Positions 52,318-62,861 of a stretch of 64,000 bases of DNA are shown here, piece after piece. Positions within the stretch are counted from its first letter, which is position 1; every line of letters begins with the position of its first letter. Source of the DNA: Emiliania huxleyi CCMP1516. Lineage: Eukaryota; Haptophyta; Isochrysidales; Noelaerhabdaceae. Where the stretch lies: positions 8,311 to 72,310 of the forward strand of contig NW_005195085.1 in the NCBI RefSeq assembly GCF_000372725.1, in the 5' to 3' direction. Under the pieces are notes generated by a model, which was not told the DNA's origin, did not search any database, and saw nothing but the letters and a program-made list of their open reading frames with translations. A program made the position numbers and the translations under genes.

Positions 52318-53421
52318 TTAGCGTGGGGGCCTCCCCTTGGAAGCAGGCCACGCTCCGCGCACCAGCTCCAACTTTTGCTGTTCGATGAGAATCACCGAAC
52401 CGGTGCGCGAAATTCGTACGGCCACGAAGTTCGGTGACGCGAAATCCCATGTCGCCCCCATGGCCAGTGGAGTACCCTTGTCGCCGGCGACAACGATGGC
52501 GCGCCGATCCCATTCGTCTTGCACGCCCAGATGCAGGGCCATAAGGTTATCCCTGATATAGAGGTACCTAGGATTGAGGACCGTGACGATGGGGCCTCGC
52601 GGCGAAGGCCCCTGATCGATGTGTGCCTTGAGCGACCGCGCCACGATCCAGCCGCTGCGCGGGTGGGTGGCCAGAGGCGGGTCCTGCTCCACCACCGATG
52701 AGAGGAATGCGGCGGGCAGGAGGCCGTACTTGACTTGCGAGTAGACTGCCTCAACCTCCTTTTCAGAGGCGGACGAGTTGGCCGCCACCCACCGCGCTGC
52801 GGCTCGGAACACAACCTCCTCTGAGTCAGCCATCAGGTCGTCGCTCTTCAGCAGCTCGCACACGCGGCCAACGGGGAGCGCGTCGAAGGCCACGCACGTC
52901 GAGAACTCGCCAAACGACTGGAGAGCAGCGGCCTTGGCCGCCTCCACGAGCCGAGGGAAGTTGTGGGCGTCCCCGCACTCCCAATACTGCGCGGCGTTGG
53001 ATGGGTCAATGCCCTGGACCAAGGCCTCAACAGTCGCGTTCTGGAGCGATGGCAGCTGCAGCCTGCTCGACGCGTCCAGCATGCCGCCGAGCAGGGCAGC
53101 TTCGACGCGGCACTCACCGCAGTAGATCCACTCGAGAAGTGCCGAGAAGACATCGCCCGCTACCTCGGAGATGGTGGGCTCGTCGCTGTCGCGCATGCCG
53201 GACGTGAAGAGTGCGGTCATGAACTCGGACGCGCCCGCCAGCACGGCGCGGTGGACCTGAAAGGCTCGGCCGTCAGCGTGCACCGTCGCATCACACAGCT
53301 TTCCCGCCCGCCACAGATTTACCTGGCCGGCAGGGCAGGGCTCCCCGCCGCTCAGCGTCACCGTTGGGCGCTCGCCAGCGGGGCGGTCCGGCTCTGCAGG
53401 TCGCGGGCGCTTAGAAGCCAT
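52318..53421 (-). CDS. BTB/POZ-BACK domain protein, intronless
   Basis: 367 residues from ATG 53421. The BTB domain spans about residues 30-145 (LCDATVHADGRAFQVHRAVL, ASEFMTALFTSGMRDS, ALLEWIYCGECRV). The BACK region follows, about 150-260 (ALVQGIDPSNAAQYWECGDA, FGEFSTCVAFDALPVGRVCE, LKSDDLMADSEEVVFRAAAR / WVAANSSA). The C-terminus (ATWDFASPNFVAVRISRTGS) is unassigned and has no Kelch repeats. Such proteins usually act as CUL3 ubiquitin-ligase adaptors. One uninterrupted exon among intron-rich neighbours. Confidence 0.85.
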   Translation of the reverse strand: MASKRPRPAEPDRPAGERPTVTLSGGEPCPAGQVNLWRAGKLCDATVHADGRAFQVHRAVLAGASEFMTALFTSGMRDSDEPTISEVAGDVFSALLEWIYCGECRVEAALLGGMLDASSRLQLPSLQNATVEALVQGIDPSNAAQYWECGDAHNFPRLVEAAKAAALQSFGEFSTCVAFDALPVGRVCELLKSDDLMADSEEVVFRAAARWVAANSSASEKEVEAVYSQVKYGLLPAAFLSSVVEQDPPLATHPRSGWIVARSLKAHIDQGPSPRGPIVTVLNPRYLYIRDNLMALHLGVQDEWDRRAIVVAGDKGTPLAMGATWDFASPNFVAVRISRTGSVILIEQQKLELVRGAWPASKGRPPR

Positions 53422-53439
53422 CGGCGCGGGTCGGAAGAC

Positions 53440-54205
53440 CTAGGGAAAGCAGGGTGGGCCTATACAGTACTCATCGGGGGCGACGCAATCGGCGATAGGG
53501 GCGCGTCGCTGGCGAGCGAGGGCTACGGGCCAGTTGTCACTTCGGCGGCGCACCCAGCCTACCTCGGCGCGCGCAGGCATACCAACAACACGGCGGAACT
53601 AACCGCCCTAGCCGAGCTCCTCCGGGCTCTCCTGTCCTCGTCACCGCAACGAGCGGGCTCACGCGGAGTAGTGCGGACCGACAGCGAGTACGCGGCGGCC
53701 TGCATGATGGGGAGGGTGACCCCCAAAACGAACAGACAGCTAGCGGAGCGCCTTCGTTCCCTCTGGCGACGCCTTCGCGCCAAACACACCGTGACGTGGA
53801 GGCATGTGGCGGGTCACAGCGGCAACAAATGGAACGACTACGTCGACGAGCTAGCTGCTCGCGGCAGGCAAGGTGACAGAGGCTAACGACGTGGAGACGC
53901 GAGGGTTGCCCCCCCTTGCCCCACCACCTCGTGTGTGTGGAGAAGTTTACCTTACCTTACCTTACCTTGACAGAGGCTCAAACGCTGCCGAGTGGGCGGA
54001 CAACACCATCCCGACGGACACTCCCGACGAGGGGAGCGACACGGAAGCTAGGACCCGCCCCCGCCCCTCGGGGCGGGGGCCCCCGCCCCCCCGGGGGGCC
54101 CTTTGGGGCCCCTCCAGGGGGCGACCCCTCCGGGGAGGCCGGCTCTCCCCGTGCCGGTTCTCCCCAACCAACCCCGCCGGCAGCGCGAGCTGCCGGCCAT
54201 ATTGA
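53440..54205 (+). pseudogene. RNase H domain fragment interrupted by a short insertion
   Basis: Open from about 53440: GWAYTVLIGGDAIGDRGASL, HTNNTAELTALAELLRALLS, VVRTDSEYAAACMMGRV, WRHVAGHSGNKWNDYVDELA. The conserved D/E/D/H positions of RNase HI are visible (NNTAEL, RTDSEYAA, GHSGNKWNDYVDELA). The frame stops at 53884-53886 because an insertion starts there. After removing it, the frame continues SNAAEWADNTIPTDTPDEGS to 54205. This type of RNase H is common in retroelements; upstream polymerase sequence is absent. Confidence 0.7.
53874..53980 (+). mobile_element. short TTACC-tailed retroposon with target-site duplication, copy 2
   Basis: TGACAGAGGCT occurs at 53874-53884 and again at about 53969-53979. 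Between them is a 84-bp body GTGGAGACGCGAGGGTTGCC, C7, TTGCCCCACCACCTCGTGTG, TGTGGAGAAG followed by (TTACC)4. The same body is at 15350-15445. Deleting one target copy and the body restores the RNase H frame. Confidence 0.75.
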
Positions 54206-54724
54206 GCGGTTCAACCGCGTCGCGCACTCGTCCCAACCGAGGGCCGCAGACTCGTTCTGCGCGCCAACGGCTGGTGACGCTGTGTTGCCCTTGAGCTAGT
54301 CCTTCCCCGGTCGCCTAGCCTCTGCGCTGTCTGGCGGACGCCTGTATGCCATGCACGCGGACCACGCTTGCGTGGATACGTGGCTGGCAGGCTGACCCGT
54401 GTGCGGGGTAACCCGCGCACGGGGAAGCTTCACGGGTTCGAGCCGTCAAACATTGAGCAGCGGAGGTGTGCCGAGGGGGACCGGGAGGCGGTAAGCCGTC
54501 GTCGCCCGGCGCTGCATGCAGCACCGTGGCGATGGCGCTAAGAGGTTCCTCTTTTCCGCGCCCCCCCCGCAAGGCGCGCGATACACAAAAAGGGTTTGAG
54601 GGCGTGGGCACGTAGGGGAGGGCAATCTTTCTACATACATACATACATACATACGCGCGCGCGCGTGTGTATGTGTGTGTGCTCACTCACACTCACTTAT
54701 TATTTACGGAGGAAATTCGCGACC
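54206..54724. other. intergenic, CATA/CG/GT microsatellites
   Basis: CATA repeats (54636-54652), CG and GT tracts (54653-54682) and several hairpin-like stretches (ACGCGGACC...). No gene supported. Confidence 0.5.
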
Positions 54725-55969
54725 TCACGAGCTCTCACGAGCGCGAACACAGAGCTCCGGCGGATACAGCGTCGGAGGCGCCTCCGCTTCACCTCCACCG
54801 GCTAGCGCTGGCCTGTCGACTTGCGTGTGGTCTTGGACAACTTGGCCTCCTAGGCTGTGGGGCAAGCTGTGGTCTGAGACGTCGCCCCACCCGTAGACGC
54901 GCCCGTCGTGTGTCGAGGCGAGCGTATGCGCCCACCCCGCCGAGACGTGCACGAGGTCACGCGGACCCTGCACGCGCAGCGGCACGAGCACGATGCCGCG
55001 GCCGCGGCGGCGACGCCAGTGGCCCTTCTGCTTGCCTTGCTGCGTGAGCCGCACGCCGAGACGGCCGTCCGCAGACGAGCCCCACGCGAAGGCCTCCCCC
55101 GCAGCGGAGAGCGCCACGCTGTGCGACGCGCCGCAGGCGATCGCCCGGAATCGAACGCGAGCGGCAGCGTCGTCTGCGGCAGAGCCGAGCGGCGGAGCCG
55201 CCACGCGATCGGGCAGCGGTGACTGGCCCTCGTCTTTGCGGAGCCGCCACGCGTCGAGGCCTTGGCCGAGCTGGCCCTCGTTGTTGCTTCCCCAGGAGTA
55301 TGCGCTGCCCGTGTGGCCGAGAGCGAGCGAATGCGACCCCCCGGCGGCGACTGCGCAGATGCGAGCGTTGTCGGCGGACGCGATTCTGAGCAGCAACTTG
55401 ATGGGGTGAGGGCTGTGCAAGTGCGCCGTCTCGCCCAGGCCGAGCGTGCCAGCCTTCCCCCAACTGAAGACGATCCCACACGCCGAGAGCGCAACGCTAT
55501 GGTGGAAGCCCGCGGCGACTGCCACCACACGCACCGACAGGAGGCCCTCCACGGTTGTTGGCGAACGCTCAGAGGGGCCGCCGTGCTTACCGTGGCCAAG
55601 TGCGCCCTCGATGCCCACGCCCCACGAACGCACGACGCCGCGCTCGCTCAAGCAGAGGCAGTGCTGCACGCCGCACGCCACGGCGACGATTGGATCCGCG
55701 ACGACGAAGCTGCGCTGCAGCATGCCGATGCAGGAGAGGGTGTGGCCGTCTTCGTCGCCGCCACTCGCACTCCTGCCGAGGGATTCGCCCCGACCACACG
55801 AGAACACCTCGCCGATGTCAGACACGGCAAGGGTACAGTGCGGCCCTGCAGCCACGGCAACGAAGCGCTTGTCAGACTCGGTCCAGATGGGCGAGGTCGC
55901 CGGTGACACCACCTCTGGCTTGGCGACCTCAGCGCGTGCCTGCCCCTGTCCCAGCATCGCGGAGCACGG

Positions 55970-56000
<31 letters not shown>

Positions 56001-56602
56001 GGAGGGGCCGTGCGGGAGCTGCTGCCGCACGTGAGGACTCGCCCGGTGGGACTGAGGAAGACCGAATGCGAACGTGCTGCGGCCAGCACCTGCGACCGGC
56101 GAAAGCAGTGTCGCAGGGCGTTGCACAGCAGCTCGCTCGCGCCGGCTGGCGACATCGCGACCCGGCCCGGGCAAGGCCGCCAGGTGAGCGCCGAATCGTG
56201 CATGCGCCGGCGCTCTGTCGGTGCTGGGACACGCTCCGCCTCCTGCAGCCGAAGTGCCTGCTCCACGATAGGCTGCTGCGCTTGCGCCTTGACGCGTGCT
56301 CCGCCGAAGCACCGACATGTTTGCGCGGCCGCGGCAAGAGCGAAAACAGGCAGCTGACGGCAGATGTGCACGAGCACCTCTGGGGGCAGTGCCAGCAGCG
56401 GGGAGCTCGAGTTTGCACCAAACGCCTTGGCTTGCAACACAGCGGAGAGCTGAGCGAGGAGCTCCAGCGCCTCGCACGCTTCAACGGGGTCGATTTCGTC
56501 GCCGGGAATCGCTTTGACTGCGGTCAAGAGAGCCTCGAGCGGACCGCGCAGCGCGAGGGCCCGCCCATCGTCAACATCGTCATCGTCGGAGAGCGCGGAC
56601 AT
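54725..56602 (-). CDS. F-box and RCC1-repeat (beta-propeller) protein, intronless
   Basis: 625 residues from ATG 56602. An F-box-like segment lies at about residues 66-105 (LLALPPEVLVHICRQLPVFA, LAAAAQTCRCF). RCC1 blades follow, each with the G-W/G-x-N/G...H-S/T-V/L-A-L signature: KRFVAVAAGPHCTLAVSDIG / EVFSCGRGESLG; VAVACGVQHCLCLSERGVVR / SWGVGIEGALGHG; VVAVAAGFHHSVALSACGIV / FSWGKAGTLGLG; CAVAAGGSHSLALGHTGSAY / SWGSNNEGQLGQG; IACGASHSVALSAAGEAFAW; HVSAGWAHTLASTHDGRVYG. An Asp run (DDDDDDDDD) comes from a CGT microsatellite. Possibly an SCF adaptor or GEF-like propeller; partners unknown. Confidence 0.85.
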
Positions 56603-56680
56603 ATTATCAGTCTGTCAGGTTACGCCGCGCACGACAGGGGGAGAGCGAAAAAAAGAATTCGTACTATCGTATTGTGCACA

Positions 56681-57250
56681 TCAATCAAGATTTGTGTGTG
56701 TGTATCGCGCACCTTGCGGGGGTTGGGAGCTGGTTTGTCGAATGAGGATTGAGGTGTGCCGCCGCGTAAGCGGAGAGGCGAGCGAAGCGTCGGGAGGCGT
56801 GCCGGGTGGCGGGTCGGACGGCACGGATGGGCGTGCCGAAGTCGGCGAGCTCGTACGAGCAGCAGCCTGCAAGTCGTCGGCAGCGATGCCGTCGAGCGCG
56901 AAGAGCGAGGTGGCAGCGGCAGCGTCAGCGGCTCCGGCCGCGACATCATCCGTAAACGGAGAGGCGAGCGAAGCGTCGGGAGGCGTGCCAACTGGCGGCT
57001 CGACAGGCGCCGAAAAATCCGAACCGCTCCCTGCCCTGCTCCCTGCCCTGCAGGCTCCATTCCCCGGCGAGGGGAAGGCGTGCGCGTGGTTGTCTGGCCT
57101 GCCCGCGGCAGCAGCTTCGGCCACGACACCGAAGGGAGGGTCGCGCGAGACGGCGGACTGAAGGCTGGGCAGCTCGACAGGCGGCAAGGCAGACAGCGGA
57201 GCAGGGGAGCTCGGTCGCGTAGGCGCTGGCGATAGAATGATGTCGAGGTA
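56681..57250 (-). CDS. low-complexity Ala/Pro/Ser-rich ORF, doubtful
   Basis: The minus-strand frame shows GARNYLDIILSPAPTRPSSP and two copies of a GTPPDASLASP segment (about 56995-56945 and 56815-56765). It runs upstream into a GC-rich minisatellite. Composition is plausible for a disordered protein, but no start or domain is visible. Confidence 0.25.
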   Translation of the reverse strand, partial: YLDIILSPAPTRPSSPAPLSALPPVELPSLQSAVSRDPPFGVVAEAAAAGRPDNHAHAFPSPGNGACRAGSRAGSGSDFSAPVEPPVGTPPDASLASPFTDDVAAGAADAAAATSLFALDGIAADDLQAAARTSSPTSARPSVPSDPPPGTPPDASLASPLTRRHTSILIRQTSSQPPQGARYTHTNLD

Positions 57251-57294
57251 GTTGCGCGCACCGGGCGCGCCTGACTGCGGCAGCGGCACTACGC

Positions 57295-57510
57295 CCGCCG
57301 CACGCCCCGCGCACGCCCGCCGCACGCCCCGCGCACGCCGCACGCCCCGCGCACGCCCGCCGCACGCCCCGCGCACGCCGCACGCCCCGCGCACGCCCGC
57401 CGCACGCCCCGCGCACGCCCGCCGCACGCCCCGCGCACGCCCCGCGCACGTCCGCCGCACGTCCCGCGCACGTCCGCCGCACGTCCCGCGCACGTCCGCG
57501 CACGCCGCAC
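57295..57510. repeat. CCGCACGCCCCGCGCACGC minisatellite
   Basis: About twelve 15-20 bp units, shifting to CCGCACGTCCCGCGCACGT at the 3' side. A second 17-bp array (CTCAGATTCCCTCACG) follows at 57538-57585. Confidence 0.85.
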
Positions 57511-57589
57511 TACGCGGCACTGCCCAGGTTCCCTCACGCTCAGATTCCCTCACACTCAGATTCCCTCACGCTCAGATTCCGTGCAAGGG

Positions 57590-58125
57590 GGTGCCGAGGT
57601 ATGCCACAGGCCGGGATGGAGTGAGATCTTGCGGGGCAGGGCGTGGGCTAGTGCGCGAGGGCGCAGGCAAGTGCCCGAGGGCATGGGGGTGGGCGCCACC
57701 CTGGGGCTACCCGTAGCATTGTCGGCTCAGTGATGGGTATCCGGGGGAGAGAGTGATAATAGGGGTGCTGAGGTGGGGCTGAGTGGAGGTGATTCTCCGG
57801 GTCAGTCTGGAGGTCATTCTCCACCACCTCCTGCGACACGCGCCTCTTTTGTGACCTCATCCCTAGCCGCTTTGCACGCTCTGCATCCCCAGAACGCACT
57901 TATCGTGGCGGGGCCGCATTCCCCGTTTCTTTTCCCCCTCTGTGTTGTGCGAGGATTGGTAAAATTCTTTTTCCTGTGTCGAACCTCTGTCGGCGAGAGA
58001 GAGTTCTTTTTTGTTGAATTCTTAATTCTTTTTCTTTACCTTCCTATACACACAAGAAGATGTGTTGGCAACGCGCCGCGAAGCTCGAGCGGAGCAGGTA
58101 GTTGGTGAAGGTGAAGTGAAATTAA
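57590..58125. other. intergenic, leader of the FHA gene
   Basis: No ORF of interest. The last 150 bp are T-rich (TTCTTTTT runs, 57965-58040), unlike the surroundings, and probably include the promoter or 5' leader of the gene starting at 58126. Confidence 0.4.
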
Positions 58126-60426
58126 ATGTCGTCGCTCCTCGCGCAGCTGGACGAGCTCTCCGACGCCGGCAGCGAGGCGTCCGAGGCCGAGGCTCCCCCC
58201 GAGGGCTTCTCGTACGTCACCGGGCTCCGCGCCACCGCCGCAGACGTGCTCGGCCCTCTGCTCTCCCGCGAGGAGCTGCGGAGCAGGCTCGAGGAGCGGA
58301 GCGCCGCGCGGCAGCGGCGCGACTTCCGCGCGGCCGATGCGGCTCGCGACGCCCTCGCGCAGCGCGGCTACACCCTCGACGACCGCGCAAAAAGCTGGAC
58401 TGCGCCCGACGGCACGAGCGGCAGCATCGACCCGTTTGGCGTGGCGGGCGAGGAGGAGGAGGATCAGGAGGAGGGGTCGTCGTCGGGCGCGCATGCAGCA
58501 GCGCTCGAGGCGATTCAGCGCGTCGCCGACCAGCTGACCGCGCTGCAGGCGCGGGCGGCGTCGCTTGATCCTGTGGCTGTGCGGGAGGCTTGCACCACGC
58601 AGAGCTGTGCTGCGACCTCGAGCTTCATGAATGAAGAATTGATTTATTAAGGGTTAATCAACAGGCTTGCACGCAGCTGTGCTGCGACCTCGACGCGATC
58701 GACGTGCGCGGCGACGAGGCGCTGCGGCGGGCAATTCATTAGTTAGTCAAGTAATTAATCATTAATTATTAATTAGGTGCGTGGAGACGAGGCGCTGCGG
58801 CGGGCGCGGCGGGAGCAGCTGCAGCGGTGCGAAGAGATCTCGGCGGCGGAGGGCGCCTTTGCGCACACGGAGGGGGGGGGAGAGGGGCACGGCGGGGCAG
58901 CCTTTGCGGAGGAGGGAGTCGCGGGGGCGTACCTCGGCAGTGAGGACGGCGCGGGCGGCATCGGCAGCGATGGAGACGAGGGCGACCCGTATCCGGACAC
59001 CGACGCTGCTTATCCGGACACCGACGCTGCTTATCCGGACACCGACGCTGCTTATCCGGACACCGACGCTGCTTATCCGGACACCGACGCTGCTTATCCG
59101 GACACCGACGCTGCTTATCCGGACGGGCAAGCAGGCGTGACGGGAGCATCTCCGCCCTCCGACGGAGACGGGGCGGCGGGCGCGTACCCAGACACCGACG
59201 CTGCCATCGACGCCTACCCCTCCACCGACGTAGGGTACGCCGAGGAGGAGGAGGAGGCGGACGCAGCTCCGTCGGCGCCGCCTGCCCCAGCGCCGCCGCA
59301 GCCGCCGCCGCCGCCGCCGCCCGCGCCCGCGCCGCCGCTTGCGCCGCCTCCCGAGGTGTCGAGGCCTCCCGAGGCGGCGGCGGCGGGCGGCGCGACGACG
59401 GCCGCTGCTCCCGGCGGCGGCAAGTTCCGGCCGCCTCCGTGGTGCAAGCCGGCGGCGATGCACACGCCGCGCCTCGAGATGATCGAGAGGGGCCAGGTGA
59501 GCCGTTCGATGGCCATCGGAGAGCGACCCGTCACCATTCTCGGCCGCCACGGCGGCGTCGCGGACATCCTGTTGGACGACCCGTCGCTCTCGCGGATGCA
59601 AGCCGCCCTGTACAACTCTTCCAGCGCTACCTTCCTCGCCGACCTCGACTCGGCGCACGGGACGTGGTACGACGCTGCGGGGCGGACGCACGCGGTGCCG
59701 CAGCTGGGCGTGCGGCATCACGCCCCTCCGAGGGACAGCCGAGATCTGAGCGAGATCTGGCTGAGTTGCAGGTGCCGCAGTTGGGCGTGCGGCTCTACCA
59801 CACCGCGGAGCCGCAGCAGCTGGCCGAGGGCGCGACCTTCCGCCTCGGCTCGTCGAAGGTGGTCTACCGCGTCGCTGGCTGCGAGCCTGTGAAGCTTGCG
59901 AGGTGGAGGCCCCCTCCTTGGGCGGAGGAGCCGGCGCGGAAGTGCTATCTCGAGGTGCGCTCCAACGACTTTTCAAACCCATACCTCGAGCACTTGCGGG
60001 AGGGCGAGGGCGGAGACGTTGACGAGGAGCTGCCGCTCTGCGGCCGCGCGACCGTCTTCGGCCGGAAGGCGGAGCTGAGCGACGTCGTCGTCTCGGACGG
60101 CTCCGTCTCGCGGCAGCTCACGGCAGCTCTGCTGCACCAAGCGAGCGGGGCAGCGCCTCTTCACGCCTCTGGCTGTGAACAGGCAGCACGCGGCGCTGCT
60201 GCACGCCGAGTCGGGGGGCGTCGCCGAGAGCTACGTGCTCGATCTGGGCTCCGCCTCTGGCACGTTTGTCGACGGTGGCCGGGTGCCGGGCGGCGAGAGC
60301 AGGCGGCTGCGGGACGGGTCTGCTCTCTCGTTTGGCGAGTGCAAGGCGACGTACACCTTCCGGGTTGGCGAGCGCGGGGGGCGTCCGAAGGCGGCAGGGG
60401 GGGCGCGCAAGCGGCAGCGCGGCTGA
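58126..60426 (+). CDS. double FHA-domain protein with DALR-like N-terminus
   Basis: Exons 58126-58587, 58665-58703, 58777-59694, 59772-60112 and 60183-60426. The N-terminus has LEERSAARQRRDFRAADAAR / DALAQRGYTLDDRAKSW, resembling the DALR helix pair of cysteinyl-tRNA synthetase-type proteins. A 7-residue repeat YPDTDAA occurs six times (58988-59120), then a Pro-rich linker. FHA 1: ERPVTILGRHGGVADILLDD, PSLSRMQAALYN, DSAHGTWYD. FHA 2: PLCGRATVFGRKAELSDVVV, SVSR/QHAALLH, LDLGSASGTFVDG. FHA folds bind phosphothreonine, so a signalling or mRNA-processing scaffold is likely. All four introns (77, 73, 77 and 70 nt) carry a duplicate of the next exon's start. Confidence 0.85.
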
Positions 60427-62034
60427 TCGGTACGCTACGGGCGAGGGGGTGCGTATGTACAGCGCGCGGTGTGGGACTCGCGTGGAGGCCGTGATCCGTG
60501 AAAAAGAGTCTCGGCGGAAGAGGTAAGCAAAGGTTAGTTGATTTGATACTCGGCGAACGTCCGTCCGGCGAGAACGCGCGATGAAAGTGCGGGTAGAGGG
60601 GGCGTTCTGCTGCTAGGGGAAACCTGGAGCGCGGAGCTAACCCTCGGAGACCCGTGTTTACTTTAAGGCCCTTGCCCTGCGAACGCGCACCCCCGGGGCT
60701 AGGGCTCTCTAGCCCGTAACCCGATACCGATCATCCGGCCCGCTGGATGCGCTTCTCAGCTCACCGGCCCTGGATGTGAGGTTGCCGACTGCACTCCAAG
60801 TGCTCCAAGTGCGGTCTGCCGCACGAGGATCGGGGGGTCAACCGGGAGGCAGGGGGTCAACCAGGCGACGCGGAGGACCGTGGGCCATCGCGGGGACCGT
60901 TCGCCCGGAGGGCGTACTGGGCTGATCCGGATGGTCTTCACGCTGGTGGGTGGCACCGAGGCGTCTGGGACGCCGCAACCCGACACCGATCATCCGGCCC
61001 GCTGGGTGCGCTTCTGAGCTCCTCGGCCCTGGATGTGAGGTTACTGATTGCACTCCAAGTGCTCCAAGTGCTCCACTCTACCTTAGCTCCTGAGGGGCGC
61101 GTGGTTTTAACCACGAAGAAAGTATGACTACAGCCCACCACAGACACCCTCCCCACTCCTCACGTGTGCACACACCCTCACCCTCTCCCCTCTCCTCTCT
61201 CTCTCTCTCTCTCCTCTCTCTCCTCTCCTTGTCTAGGTTTATCCTGCGGCAAGACGGACGTGTTTTGACAATCAAAATCTACCTCAGAATTTGCGGCCGC
61301 CCCTCGAAATTTGCTGATCAAATTTGGGGTGGCCCGGATCGAAAGAAACCTGTGCGCTGTGGTTTGGCCCCAACGCCGAACCCGCCGACCTTCGGGAGGC
61401 AGCGAGTAGGCGACCTGAATATTGGACACCGTTGGGTTGCGCGCCGACCGTTGGGTGGCGCTCTCGATACCGTTGCGTCAACCTCGACATCGCTGTCGCC
61501 CTCCCCGTCCCCGCCGTCGCCCGTGCCTCGGTTCGCGTCATCAGTAGCGTCTCCGTTGACTGCTCCGTTGCCCCCTCGTGCTCCGCCGTCGCCCTCTCTG
61601 CTCGGGCCGTTCGCGATTTCGCTCCTCCTGCGTGTCGCCCCTCCGTCTCCTCCCCTGCCTTCGTCGTCATCGTCGCTGTCGCGAAAGCCCTCCGGTCCCT
61701 CGATTCCCTCGTCTATCCCCTCCGCCGACCTCCGCACGCCCGCACGCGCGGGTTGCACGTTCTATACGAGCATATCATGCGGCAAAAAACACAATAGACG
61801 AACGCGCACGGGTGCTCGTCAGCACCCGCTGCAGCCGAGAAATTACACAGCCCGCAACCGGATCCGCTCCGACGCATTGGCTTTTGTAATTAGGTTACGC
61901 CACAGATGACGGCTCAAGATGATCGTCTCGGTGAGTTGTGCGAACGGTAACCGGACAAAAGCGCTCTCGCCACCGCAGCGTGGAGGAGCCCTCGCGCCAC
62001 CATCGCCGCGAGCGACACGGCTGTTCTCGCTCTC
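60427..62034. other. repeat-rich region with doubtful ORFs
   Basis: Contains an 80-100-bp direct duplication (about 60718-60798 and 60977-61075, sharing CCGATCATCCGGCCCGCTGG and CACTCCAAGTGCTCCAAGTG) and a CT tract (61190-61225). A minus-strand acidic ORF (61318-61758, with FRDSDDDDEGRGGDGG) has biased composition only. No gene is called with confidence. Confidence 0.45.
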
Positions 62035-62562
62035 TCAGCCGATGTGCAGCCCGGAAGCCGCCGCCTCTGCTGGCGCCCTGTAGAGCATCCACACTCCCAG
62101 AGTGACGACCAAACCACCGCTGCAGTGCCAGAGCGTGTGCCAGAAGACCCAGCCACTCGGATCTGGTAACAGCTTAGCGTCTCGCCCCTTGACGAAGCAG
62201 CCGAGCGGCACCAGCGCCAGCAGGAAGAAGGACGGATCCAGCCGAGCTCCGAAGAGGAGTGAGCATCTGAGCAGCATGAGCGTCGCCCAACAGCGGTCGA
62301 GGCCGTGGAAGGCGCTGTCGTGACTGATGTGCACAAAGTCGGCCATGCAAGACAAGAAGGCCGTCGTCAGCCACAGCGCTGGCTCGAGCACGCCCGGCGC
62401 TACAAGGGCCGGCAGCGCGTAGCATGCGCCAGAGAGGCCTGCGGCAGGGCTGCGGCAGGCCGACCCTTCCCACGGCATATTCGGCGAGCGGAAGCGGTTG
62501 ATTGTCATCGCGTGCTCCTTCAGCAGTGACGCGGCGCGCGCCTGCAGCAGCTTCGCGCCCAT
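62035..62562 (-). CDS. small multi-pass membrane protein, unknown
   Basis: 175 residues from ATG 62562 (MGAKLLQARAASLLKEHAMT), stop at 62035. Hydrophobic segments: ACYALPALVAPGVLEPALWL, TTAFLSCMADFVHI, FFLLALVPLGCF, GLVVTLGVWMLY. A conserved-looking loop reads ISHDSAFHGLDRCWATLMLL, and HTLWHCSGG follows before the last helix. The His residues near membrane borders recall ceramidase/PAQR-type hydrolases, but the match is too weak to assign. Confidence 0.6.
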   Translation of the reverse strand: MGAKLLQARAASLLKEHAMTINRFRSPNMPWEGSACRSPAAGLSGACYALPALVAPGVLEPALWLTTAFLSCMADFVHISHDSAFHGLDRCWATLMLLRCSLLFGARLDPSFFLLALVPLGCFVKGRDAKLLPDPSGWVFWHTLWHCSGGLVVTLGVWMLYRAPAEAAASGLHIG

Positions 62563-62861
62563 TGTGCCCGGGGCGATCCAAGGCGGCCGGCCCGTCCACC
62601 ACCTTGGCGGATATTCGTAAGCCCGGGGCGGGGGCCCGGGGCGGGGGGGGCGCGGGGGGGGGGCGGTAAGGGGGGCACACACAAGGTTCGTTCATTTTTC
62701 TCTCTCTTCATGTCGCCCTCGCCGCCGCCCTCGCTGCCGGCCTTGCCGCCCTTGCCACCCTTGCCGCCCTCGCCGCCGCCTCCCTCGGCATCGCCATCTC
62801 TGCCACCTCCACTCGCCCCTCCCTCCGCCTCGCCGTCGCTGCGGCCCGCATCGCCCACCGG

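Noticed and set aside
54420..54460. tRNA 3' arm (GGGTTCGAGCC)
   Set aside because: No acceptor, D or anticodon arms fit upstream; the match is limited to a T-loop-like string.
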